Source: Candidatus Saccharibacteria bacterium UBA4727
GTDB lineage: Bacteria; Patescibacteriota; Saccharimonadia; Saccharimonadales; Saccharimonadaceae
Length of the DNA stretch: 9,444 nt
Assembly: GCA_002404195.1 (NCBI GenBank)
Contig: DHJF01000042.1
Span: 1 to 9,444 of the forward strand
Reading direction: 5' to 3'
Both the position numbers and the translations under genes were made by a program. Positions 1 through 5,502 of this stretch are shown here, piece after piece. The notes under the pieces are model-generated. The model worked only from the letters and a program-made list of their open reading frames with translations. It searched no databases and was not told where the DNA came from. The first letter of the stretch is position 1. Every line of letters begins with the position of its first letter.

Positions 1-1
1 G

Positions 2-553
2 CAGCGTCCGTCTGTCGATGTCATTACCGGTCTGATTAAGGCCAACGTACCAGCCCGAATTGCCTTTACGGTAGCCAGCCAGGTAGACAGTCGTACGATT
101 CTCGACCAAGTTGGTGCCGAAAAACTCCTCGGCCAAGGTGACATGTTAATGTTGACGTCTGGCATGAATAAGCCAAAGCGTATCCAGGGTGCCTGGGTGA
201 TGGACGAAGAAGTGATGAAGATTACTGACCATCTACGTATGCAATCGGCGCCACAGTATAACGACGAAATTGTCAGCCAGCCAGTGCAGCTGAACGGCAA
301 GGGCGGTGTGGTGATGGACTTTGAGGGTGGCGGTGACGATGACATGTATAAAGATGCGCTGCGCGTCGTGGTAGACAGCCGTAAGGCGTCAACCTCACTG
401 CTGCAACGTCGTCTGCGTATCGGTTACGCCCGCGCGGCCCGCATTATCGAGCAGATGGAAGAGCAGGGTGTGATTGGTGCGGCTGACGGCTCCAGGCCGC
501 GCGAAGTACTGATTAATAGCCTTGATGACCTTGGCGACGATGATTTAGGCTAA
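2..553 (+). CDS. ftsK: DNA translocase FtsK, C-terminal part (5' end outside window)
   Basis: FtsK is a membrane-anchored hexameric ATPase that pumps chromosomal DNA through the closing septum and activates XerCD recombination at dif. The frame is open from base 2, so the 183 visible residues are only the C-terminus. Residues 1-75 match the end of the RecA-like motor: QRPSVDVITGLIKANVPARI, then SQVDSRTILD and GAEKLLGQGDM, all hallmark FtsK/SpoIIIE segments. An acidic glycine-rich linker (about 100-114) leads to a winged-helix gamma domain (about 115-175, including SRKAST, LLQRRLRIGYARAARI and MEEQGVIG) that in characterised FtsK reads the KOPS polarity sequences. The Walker motifs and membrane domain lie upstream of the window. 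The apparent ATG at 143 is internal, not a start. The gene ends 31 bp before a strong terminator and converges on the next gene. Family identity is near certain. Confidence 0.96.
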   Translation, partial: QRPSVDVITGLIKANVPARIAFTVASQVDSRTILDQVGAEKLLGQGDMLMLTSGMNKPKRIQGAWVMDEEVMKITDHLRMQSAPQYNDEIVSQPVQLNGKGGVVMDFEGGGDDDMYKDALRVVVDSRKASTSLLQRRLRIGYARAARIIEQMEEQGVIGAADGSRPREVLINSLDDLGDDDLG

Positions 554-584
554 CTTCTTTTAATAGAAAAAATGAAAACGTCAC

Positions 585-639
585 AAAAAAGTTGAGCCCG
601 TTCCACAAAGGAGCGAGCTCAACTTTTTTTGGAACGGGC
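585..639. terminator. Bidirectional terminator with two interleaved stems
   Basis: Stem 1 pairs 585-597 (AAAAAAGTTGAGC) with 617-629 (GCTCAACTTTTTT), 13 bp around a 19-nt loop, ending in a T run: a rho-independent terminator for ftsK. Read on the minus strand the same arms end in TTTTTT (590-585), so it can also serve the converging gene at 651-1004. A second perfect 9-bp stem pairs 596-604 (GCCCGTTCC) with 631-639 (GGAACGGGC). The order of arms is 1-2-1'-2', an H-type pseudoknot topology. The two stems share only bases 596-597. It lies between two genes that face each other, which fits a shared terminator. Confidence 0.85.
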
Positions 640-650
640 CTAGGGTTGTT

Positions 651-1004
651 TTAGCTATGAACGTGCAGGAAGTAGATATGGCACCAGTCACGTAGCTGCC
701 TGGCGATGCGTATCTTGTAGAGTTCCGCCAGATAGACGGTGCGGCGATCGTCATCTTCCAGAAGAAAAATCAGTTCGTCGAGCTCGCTCGGGGGTTGCCT
801 CCAAGAGAGGGTGGTGTAGGATTCGAGGCGCTGTCCCACGAGTTTTTGAAGCTGTATGGGCCGGTGGTCTACTTTCCATTCGTTCAGCGCCTGCTGCATG
901 TGTGGCGTATCTTGGAACCGCTCGTTGTAGAGGGCGTAAAAATCTTCAACGGGCATGAGATTTAGCACTTTAAGCTGTTTATTGATAGGTGCGAGGTCGG
1001 TCAC
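651..1004 (-). CDS. Hypothetical protein, 117 aa, unrecognised
   Basis: I do not recognise this protein. It starts at a GTG (1004-1002) preceded by GAAAGG with 8 nt spacing, a plausible ribosome binding site, and stops at TAA just before the shared terminator. The protein is soluble-looking and probably helical, with no signal peptide or membrane segment. It is rich in acidic, glutamine and leucine residues, with an acidic patch LLEDDDRR near residue 84 and an unusual aromatic/His tail ending YFLHVHS. It is the only gene on the minus strand in the first 6 kb and lies between ftsK and the rpsF operon. Support for its being real is the RBS, the clean fit between terminator and upstream region, and the lack of any good alternative frame. 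Without homologues it could still be a chance frame. Confidence 0.6.
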   Translation of the reverse strand: MTDLAPINKQLKVLNLMPVEDFYALYNERFQDTPHMQQALNEWKVDHRPIQLQKLVGQRLESYTTLSWRQPPSELDELIFLLEDDDRRTVYLAELYKIRIARQLRDWCHIYFLHVHS

Positions 1005-1120
1005 TTATACAACCTTTCGAATGAGGGTGTAAAGGGCTTTTACAGACGCCCGTCATTCTTCAATAGGTAGTTAATACTATTTGATATACGATCGCAAGCA
1101 CATCCACGTTGCACTCAGGC

Positions 1121-1149
1121 TGGTATTTATCCACAGTTTTTGCTATACT
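1121..1149 (+). promoter_or_regulatory. Promoter of the rpsF-ssb-rpsR operon
   Basis: An extended -10 element, TGCTATACT (1141-1149), combines a TG motif with a 5/6 match to TATAAT. The -35 region 17 bp upstream (1121-1126, TGGTAT) is poor, as is usual when an extended -10 is present. The expected transcription start near 1156 gives a leader of about 60 nt. It is the best promoter candidate between the minus-strand gene and rpsF. Confidence 0.6.
1127..1135 (+). promoter_or_regulatory. Consensus DnaA box inside the rpsF promoter
   Basis: TTATCCACA is identical to the high-affinity DnaA-box consensus and lies in the spacer of the rpsF promoter, just 5 bp before the TG of the extended -10. A nearby CATCCACG (1111-1118) is a poor partial match at best, so this is an isolated box. 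It may let DnaA repress or time the ribosomal protein/SSB operon, or may be chance, or may mark proximity to the replication origin. Only the sequence match is directly seen. Confidence 0.45.
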
Positions 1150-1167
1150 GAAAGGGTTAATAACTCG

Positions 1168-1214
1168 GCTTGTACTAGCTACAAGCATCCAAAAGGATTC
1201 CAGAGGAGGAAATC
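1168..1214 (+). promoter_or_regulatory. Structured rpsF leader, candidate autoregulatory element
   Basis: The short leader holds a 7-bp stem GCTTGTA/TACAAGC (1168-1174 with 1180-1186, loop CTAGC), followed by a 4-bp hairpin ATCC-AAAA-GGAT (1187-1198). An overlapping alternative pairs 1196-1201 with 1208-1214 (one bulge) and would enclose most of the AGGAGG ribosome binding site. The S6:S18 complex is known to bind its own mRNA leader in many bacteria. I could not identify that motif's conserved CCG bulge here, so autoregulation is inference. Confidence 0.35.
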
Positions 1215-1215
1215 T

Positions 1216-1566
1216 ATGAAAGAATATGAACTAACCGTTCTGATTCACCCTGATCTCGAAGCAGCTATCGAGACGCCACTTGCCAAAGTGCGCGACATTA
1301 TTACGACAGCTGGCGGCACCATTATCAGCGAAGATAACTGGGGTAAGAAAAAACTTGCTTACTCGATCAACAAAGAAAACTTTGCTATCTATGTCTACAT
1401 GGACGTTAAGCTTCCGGCTGACGCACCACTAAAAATCAGTAACATTTTCAACATTACTGACGAAGTACTTCGTTACCTACTGGTGACTGTTGACGAAAAA
1501 GGCCGCAAAGCTCTCGAAGAAGCTAAAGTCCACGCATCACGCGACGATAACAAAGAAGAGGAGTAG
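1216..1566 (+). CDS. rpsF: 30S ribosomal protein S6
   Basis: S6 sits on the 30S platform, where it forms a heterodimer with S18 on the central domain of 16S rRNA. The 116-residue protein opens with MKEYELTVLIHPDLE and contains the family signature around GWGKK-type residues NWGKKKLAYSI (41-51) and the strand NFAIYVYMDV (55-64), the expected four-stranded ferredoxin-like fold. A charged tail (about 102-116, ending DDNKEEE) extends past the core, as in several S6 proteins with acidic C-termini. The ATG at 1216 is chosen because AGGAGG lies 6 nt upstream and the S6 fold begins there. The longer open frame back to 1081 runs through the promoter and leader. It is the first gene of an operon; ssb follows after 5 nt. 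Confidence 0.97.
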   Translation: MKEYELTVLIHPDLEAAIETPLAKVRDIITTAGGTIISEDNWGKKKLAYSINKENFAIYVYMDVKLPADAPLKISNIFNITDEVLRYLLVTVDEKGRKALEEAKVHASRDDNKEEE

Positions 1567-1571
1567 AAACG

Positions 1572-2018
1572 ATGGCGAAAAGCATCAACCAAGTGATTTT
1601 GATGGGGCGTTTAACTCGTGACCCAGAAGTACGGACCACCTCAACTGGTAAGACAATCGCCAGCTTTTCGCTTGCGGTTGATCGTGGCGGCCAAGAAGAC
1701 GCTGCTGACTTTTTTGACGTGACTGCCTGGGAAAAACTCGGCGAACTTGTTAGCCAATACCTTTCAAAAGGTCGTCGTTGCCTCGTTCAGGGCCGTTTGC
1801 GTCAAGACAGCTGGGACGACAAAGAGACCGGCAAAAAGCGCACCAAGGTAGAAGTCGTGGCAACTGACGTTACTTTCCTTGATGGACCAGCTGGCGATGG
1901 TGCCGGTGGTGCATCGAACTACCCAAGCTCAAACAGCGGTTCGAGCAAAAAGTCTGACGATGTTGTAATTGAAGACATCGACGACAAACCAATTGATTTA
2001 AGCGAGATTCCTTTCTAG
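1572..2018 (+). CDS. ssb: Single-stranded DNA-binding protein
   Basis: SSB coats single-stranded DNA in replication, recombination and repair and recruits partners through its C-terminal tip. The 148-residue protein has a complete OB-fold (about 1-106): INQVILMGRLTRDPE, a GKTIASFSLAV strand, FFDVTAWEKLGE and GRRCLVQGRL, all family hallmarks. A flexible Gly/Ser/Asn/Asp linker (about 107-141) follows, and the tip is DLSEIPF, the conserved acidic peptide ending Ile-Pro-Phe that docks partner proteins. The length is slightly below the E. coli protein. The RBS GAGGAG (1558-1563) lies inside the last codons of rpsF, implying coupled translation. The rpsF-ssb-rpsR arrangement is widespread in bacteria and supports the call. 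Confidence 0.97.
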   Translation: MAKSINQVILMGRLTRDPEVRTTSTGKTIASFSLAVDRGGQEDAADFFDVTAWEKLGELVSQYLSKGRRCLVQGRLRQDSWDDKETGKKRTKVEVVATDVTFLDGPAGDGAGGASNYPSSNSGSSKKSDDVVIEDIDDKPIDLSEIPF

Positions 2019-2042
2019 GAATTACTAAAGGAGAAGACGACA

Positions 2043-2243
2043 ATGATGAAACGATTCAAGAAAGACGCACCAGCATATTTTGACTACAAAGATGTCAAAA
2101 CATTGCAGCGCTTTATTAACATGTACGGCCAAATTGAGCCAATCAGCAAGACTGGTCTCAGCGCCAAGCAGCAGCGTCAGCTGGCAACTGCTATCAAGCG
2201 TGCTCGTCACTTGGCACTATTGCCATTCGTGACACAAGGCTAG
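2043..2243 (+). CDS. rpsR: 30S ribosomal protein S18
   Basis: S18 pairs with S6 on the 30S platform near the mRNA exit. The 66-residue protein is a compact S18: a basic N-terminus, YFDYKDVKTLQRFIN (12-26), then the helix-turn region GQIEPISKTGLSAKQQRQLA and RARHLALLPFV near the end, which is the family signature. Two ATGs are adjacent (2043 and 2046). The first is chosen because AAAGGAG (2027-2033) lies 9 nt upstream; the second would be 12 nt away. It follows ssb after 24 nt and is the last member of the classical three-gene operon. A long hairpin lies directly after the stop codon. Confidence 0.97.
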   Translation: MMKRFKKDAPAYFDYKDVKTLQRFINMYGQIEPISKTGLSAKQQRQLATAIKRARHLALLPFVTQG

Positions 2244-2246
2244 TTG

Positions 2247-2298
2247 GTAGATGGTATTTGGTAGGGAGGCAGCCGCTTTCCTACTTTCCACCATTTAC
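2247..2298 (+). promoter_or_regulatory. Long extended hairpin between rpsR and efp
   Basis: Outer stem: 2247-2255 (GTAGATGGT) pairs with 2290-2298 (ACCATTTAC), 9 bp including one G-U. Inner stem: 2261-2270 pairs with 2275-2284, 10 bp with G-U pairs, closed by the tetraloop AGCC. Between them is a near-symmetrical internal loop (2256-2260 against 2285-2289). No T run follows, so it is not a standard intrinsic terminator. It could be a processing site, an attenuator, or an mRNA stabiliser separating the S6/SSB/S18 message from efp-tlyA. No convincing efp promoter is visible after it. Confidence 0.6.
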
Positions 2299-2333
2299 AA
2301 ACTACTATCAATTATTAACCGCGGAGATTTTAT

Positions 2334-2894
2334 ATGTACCAACCAACTGATTTGAAAAAAGGCGTCGTCTGCCAAATCGACGGCAAGCCATACCGGGTGA
2401 CGGATTATTCACAAAAGGTGATGGGCCGCGGCGGCAGTATTGTGAACGTCAAGCTGAAGAACTTGATTGACGGCAGTGTTATCCCAAAGACCTTTAAGGG
2501 TCAGGATAAGATTGAGCGCGCCGAAGTGAGCAATAAAAATGTTCAGTACTTGTACGCTGATGACCTTGATTTTTACTTTATGGACCCAGAAACGTTTGAA
2601 CAATTCCAGTTACCAGCCGATGTTGTCGATAGTGCAGCGAGCTACCTCAAAGAGGGTGACGATCTGAATCTGCAGTTCTTTGGCGAACGCGTTATTAACG
2701 TTGAACTACCGAAAAACCTATACTTAGAGGTGACCTATACCGAAGACGTCGTTAAGGGCGACACAACCAGCAACGTTCTCAAGGACGCGACGGTTGAAAC
2801 TGGCCTCGTCGTAAAAGTGCCGTCATTTATTAAGACTGGCGATGTTATTTCAGTTGATACAACAACTGGCGAATATCGCGAGCGTAAGAAATAA
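2334..2894 (+). CDS. efp: Elongation factor P
   Basis: EF-P binds between the P and E sites and rescues ribosomes stalled on consecutive prolines. The 186-residue length and three-domain layout are standard: a KOW-like domain I (about 1-64, DLKKGVVCQIDGKPY then VNVKLKNLIDG), an OB domain II (FMDPETFEQFQLP at about 83-95), and an OB domain III ending TGDVISVDTTTGEYRER, the C-terminal signature. The tip loop reads VMGRGGS, putting Arg32 where E. coli has the lysylated Lys34. It resembles the Thermus-type GRGG loop. GGAG lies 7 nt before the ATG. It is followed closely by tlyA, and no EF-P modification enzyme (EpmA, EarP, YmfI) is seen in the window. Confidence 0.97.
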   Translation: MYQPTDLKKGVVCQIDGKPYRVTDYSQKVMGRGGSIVNVKLKNLIDGSVIPKTFKGQDKIERAEVSNKNVQYLYADDLDFYFMDPETFEQFQLPADVVDSAASYLKEGDDLNLQFFGERVINVELPKNLYLEVTYTEDVVKGDTTSNVLKDATVETGLVVKVPSFIKTGDVISVDTTTGEYRERKK

Positions 2895-2905
2895 CAGGCT
2901 AATAG

Positions 2906-3649
2906 ATGGCAGCGGGCAGCGCCAAACAACGCCTCGACGTAGTGTTAGCGGCCCGCGGCATGACCAATAGCCGGTCGCAGTCGGAAAGCTGGATTAAGCT
3001 TGGTAAGGTGACGGTCGACGGTAAGGTAGCGACGAAGCCGGGCCTATTCGTTCGCAGCGATGCTGCCATCGTGCTGAACGCTGACGTCCAATATGTCAGC
3101 CGAGCAGGCTTGAAGCTGGCCAGCGTGGCCCAGATTTTAAATGTCCACTTTAAGGACAAGGTCGTGCTTGATGTCGGCAGTAGCACTGGCGGCTTTACTG
3201 ACTATGCACTCAAGCATGGTGCCAAGAAAGTGTACGCGGTTGATGTGGGAACTGACCAACTTCACCCTAGTCTTAAGGGTAACAAGCGGATTGAGCTGCA
3301 TGAAAAAACAGATATTCGTGATTTTTATATCAAACACGAAACACCCGATATTATCGTGATTGACGTGTCCTTTATCAGCCTGCGCGAAGTCCTCCCGCAT
3401 CTCGTTAATTTTTTGAGCAATAGAAATACTCAGATTGTCGCCATGGTGAAGCCGCAGTTCGAGGCTGGCAAGGATCAGACGAATAAAGGAATTATCAAAA
3501 ACGATGCCATCCGTCGTCAGATCTTGAAAGATTTTGAATTATGGGCTAAACAGTACTTTGTGATTCAAGATAAGCGCGACAGTGATGTGGCTGGTGCGAA
3601 GGGCAATCAAGAACGCTTTTACTTGTTGCAATCGACTGCGACACGTTAA
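2906..3649 (+). CDS. tlyA: TlyA-family rRNA (cytidine-2'-O)-methyltransferase
   Basis: TlyA methylates ribose 2'-OH of cytidines in 16S and/or 23S rRNA using SAM; older annotations call the family hemolysin A. Residues 1-60 form an S4 RNA-binding domain (KQRLDVVLAARGM, then GKVTVDGK). Residues 62-247 are an FtsJ/RrmJ-type methyltransferase: SAM-binding motif LDVGSSTGGFTD (88-99) and a putative K-D-K-E catalytic set at K70 (SRAGLK), D153 (IDVSFISL), K182 (VKPQFEAGK) and E236 (NQERFYLL), all present. The 247-residue length is slightly short for the family. It follows efp after only 11 nt with a weak RBS (AGG at 2896-2898), so translation probably depends on coupling. A candidate promoter for the next gene lies in its last codons and just after its stop. 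Confidence 0.93.
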   Translation: MAAGSAKQRLDVVLAARGMTNSRSQSESWIKLGKVTVDGKVATKPGLFVRSDAAIVLNADVQYVSRAGLKLASVAQILNVHFKDKVVLDVGSSTGGFTDYALKHGAKKVYAVDVGTDQLHPSLKGNKRIELHEKTDIRDFYIKHETPDIIVIDVSFISLREVLPHLVNFLSNRNTQIVAMVKPQFEAGKDQTNKGIIKNDAIRRQILKDFELWAKQYFVIQDKRDSDVAGAKGNQERFYLLQSTATR

Positions 3650-3661
3650 GTTTGTTATACT
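3632..3661 (+). promoter_or_regulatory. Promoter of the serine hydrolase gene
   Basis: The extended -10 TGTTATACT (3653-3661) has a TG motif and a 5/6 hexamer. TCGACT (3632-3637, 4/6 to TTGACA) lies 18 bp upstream, inside the end of tlyA. Transcription would begin near 3668, about 7 nt before the ATG at 3675, and no Shine-Dalgarno is present, so the message would be nearly leaderless. Confidence 0.5.
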
Positions 3662-3674
3662 AAGCTATAGCAAT

Positions 3675-5414
3675 ATGAACGACAATAGCACATCAGTCGT
3701 GCCACCAGCTCGACGTCTGAATTTATTCGTGTATCATAAGCATTTGTTACTGAGTCTGGGCGGTATCTTTGTCGTTTTAATGATAATTTCCGTCGTCGTG
3801 CAGTGTCTGTACGTGGCGCAGGGACGAGCTATGCCGTTCTCGAGAGTGGACGACATGTCTGTTACCGGCATGAATAAAGCCCAAGTCGCCAAGCTGTTGC
3901 AAACAAGTTACGCACCAGCACAACTGACGCTAAAGGTGCAAAAGCAGGAGGTGAAGACAACGCTTGCCAAAGCCGGTATTACGCCCGATTACGATAAAGT
4001 TGTCGTTCGGCTATATGACCGCGCCAATGCGCTGCGTTTCGTACCATTCTCATTTTTTAGAGGAATATTTCGCCCGATTCAGGTAGCAACAATCCTTGAT
4101 CAAGATCGCTTTGCGGAATTTGCCAAAGAAATAGTGCCGCAGTGTCAGCGGGCACCTCAAGACGCCGATGTGTCGGTGACAGGTAAGGGTGAGCTGCGAC
4201 TTACTCCTGCTGTAGATGGCACAACCTGTAGCGCAGAAACGCTACGCACGCAACTGGCTGCCACGCCAGTGACCAAGCAGGGCGTGACACGTACGGTTGC
4301 GCTAACGGTCGTTAAACCAGCCGTTAGTACTGCAAGCGCCGGGCAATTATTAGCTCAGGTGAAAGCGTTGACCGACCGACAATTGAATGTGCAACTTATG
4401 AACAAAAGTTATACGCCGACTAGCGCGACCATAGCTGGCTGGCTAACCTTTAGTAATGATCCTATAACAAAAAAACCGACCGTTAGTTTCTCGGCTGATG
4501 CGCTCACTGTGTATCTGACGACGCTGCAGCAGGATGTGTATGTTGCGCCAACTGCAACCGTGATTCAATTGTCGGATGGCATGGAGAGTAGTCGTCAGGT
4601 AGGCCGGAGTGGGCGAGGAATCGACATGGCGCACGGCGTACAGTTATTACAAGATCAACTGCAAACGGGTGATGGGGCGGTACAGCTCGCAACCGTCAGT
4701 TTGCCACCGCCTATTACGTATAGTCGAAATTATTCAAAGACACAAGCTGGTCTTCAGGCCCTCCTCGATGACCTGGTGGTAAGCAAGGGTGATTATGCTA
4801 TTAGTCTGCAACAGCTAGGGGGTAGCGGCTGGAGCGCGAGTACTAACGGCGGCAAAGTCTATACACCCGCCAGTACCTATAAGTTATTTGTGGCCTACGC
4901 GGTTTTGAAGCAGATTGAGAACAGTCAGCGTAGCTGGACTGACGACGCCACGGCGGGGCAGAATGTCAGTCAATGTTTTGATAATATGATTATCAACTCC
5001 GATAACATCTGTGCGGAGTGGTTTGGCGGGCAACTAGGCTGGAAGACGATCACGGATATGATACACGCGGCTGGATTAAGTAACGCCACGTCGCTCAATA
5101 CATCGCAGGGCTTTGTGGCTACCGCTGATGATGAAGCGCTCTTCTTGACGAAGTTACAGACAGGTCAGCTACTAAATCCCGATTCAACGGCACGCCTACT
5201 GAACGTAATGGGTCGCCAAGTCTATCGCTCCGGGATACCTGCGGGAACGAGTGTGGCGGTGGCTGATAAAGTCGGCTTTTTGAACGGCTTGCTGCACGAC
5301 GCGGCCATTGTCTATGCGCCGAGCGGTACGTATGTGCTCGTTATCATGAGCAACGGGAGCAGCTGGGGACAAATTGCCGACGCGGCTCGACAGATCAACG
5401 CGCTGCTGCAGTAG
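3675..5414 (+). CDS. Membrane-anchored serine hydrolase (class A beta-lactamase/PBP-like) with YoaR-like N-terminal domains
   Basis: The 579-residue protein has a short basic cytoplasmic N-terminus, one membrane segment (about 24-48, LLLSLGGIFVVLMIISVVV) and a long outer part. Residues about 53-375 look like two YoaR/PG_binding_4-type domains; the second ends with the characteristic GRSGRGIDMAHGVQLLQDQL (about 310-329). Residues about 380-579 form a beta-lactamase2-type hydrolase with SxxK as S400-T-Y-K403, SDN at 442-444 and a KTG equivalent K532-V-G534. The omega-loop glutamate that deacylates class A beta-lactamases is not evident, so a peptidoglycan-acting or binding PBP-like role is likelier than antibiotic hydrolysis. 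The ATG at 3675 is chosen because the open frame further upstream overlaps tlyA and the promoter, although no Shine-Dalgarno precedes it. The substrate is unproven. It sits before a sortase-like gene, which suggests an envelope module. Confidence 0.85.
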   Translation: MNDNSTSVVPPARRLNLFVYHKHLLLSLGGIFVVLMIISVVVQCLYVAQGRAMPFSRVDDMSVTGMNKAQVAKLLQTSYAPAQLTLKVQKQEVKTTLAKAGITPDYDKVVVRLYDRANALRFVPFSFFRGIFRPIQVATILDQDRFAEFAKEIVPQCQRAPQDADVSVTGKGELRLTPAVDGTTCSAETLRTQLAATPVTKQGVTRTVALTVVKPAVSTASAGQLLAQVKALTDRQLNVQLMNKSYTPTSATIAGWLTFSNDPITKKPTVSFSADALTVYLTTLQQDVYVAPTATVIQLSDGMESSRQVGRSGRGIDMAHGVQLLQDQLQTGDGAVQLATVSLPPPITYSRNYSKTQAGLQALLDDLVVSKGDYAISLQQLGGSGWSASTNGGKVYTPASTYKLFVAYAVLKQIENSQRSWTDDATAGQNVSQCFDNMIINSDNICAEWFGGQLGWKTITDMIHAAGLSNATSLNTSQGFVATADDEALFLTKLQTGQLLNPDSTARLLNVMGRQVYRSGIPAGTSVAVADKVGFLNGLLHDAAIVYAPSGTYVLVIMSNGSSWGQIADAARQINALLQ

Positions 5415-5440
5415 ACTTATTTCATTATTTATGATATGAT
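5412..5440 (+). promoter_or_regulatory. Promoter of the sortase-like gene
   Basis: TAGACT (5412-5417, 4/6 to TTGACA), a 17-bp spacer, and TATGAT (5435-5440, 5/6) with an upstream TG at 5432-5433 make a good extended -10 promoter. Its start overlaps the stop codon of the preceding hydrolase gene. The predicted leader to the ATG at 5503 is about 55 nt, and it contains a palindrome and an AAAGGAG ribosome binding site (5489-5495). Confidence 0.55.
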
Positions 5441-5454
5441 AACATTCAGGTAAG

Positions 5455-5469
5455 AGAACACCATGTTCT
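5455..5469. promoter_or_regulatory. Palindrome AGAACA-CCA-TGTTCT in the sortase leader
   Basis: A perfect 6-bp inverted repeat with a 3-nt centre lies about 8 bp after the predicted transcription start and 20 bp before the ribosome binding site. One more G-T and one A-T pair extend it. It could be a repressor operator or a small RNA hairpin. It resembles the Gram-positive LexA box (GAAC-4 nt-GTTC) but its spacer is 5 nt, so that identity is not supported. Confidence 0.35.
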
Positions 5470-5502
5470 TTAAATTTTCAACTACTCCAAAGGAGATGCG
5501 TT

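Noticed and set aside
1081..1215. N-terminal extension of S6 from a TTG at 1081
   Set aside because: It runs through the promoter and leader; the S6 fold begins at the ATG at 1216, which has AGGAGG at ideal spacing.
3582..3674. Extended start of the serine hydrolase inside tlyA
   Set aside because: It overlaps tlyA in another frame and contains the candidate promoter; the ATG at 3675 begins a normal membrane-anchor N-terminus.
5455..5469. LexA/SOS box
   Set aside because: The half sites GAAC and GTTC are separated by 5 nt, whereas the Gram-positive LexA box has 4.
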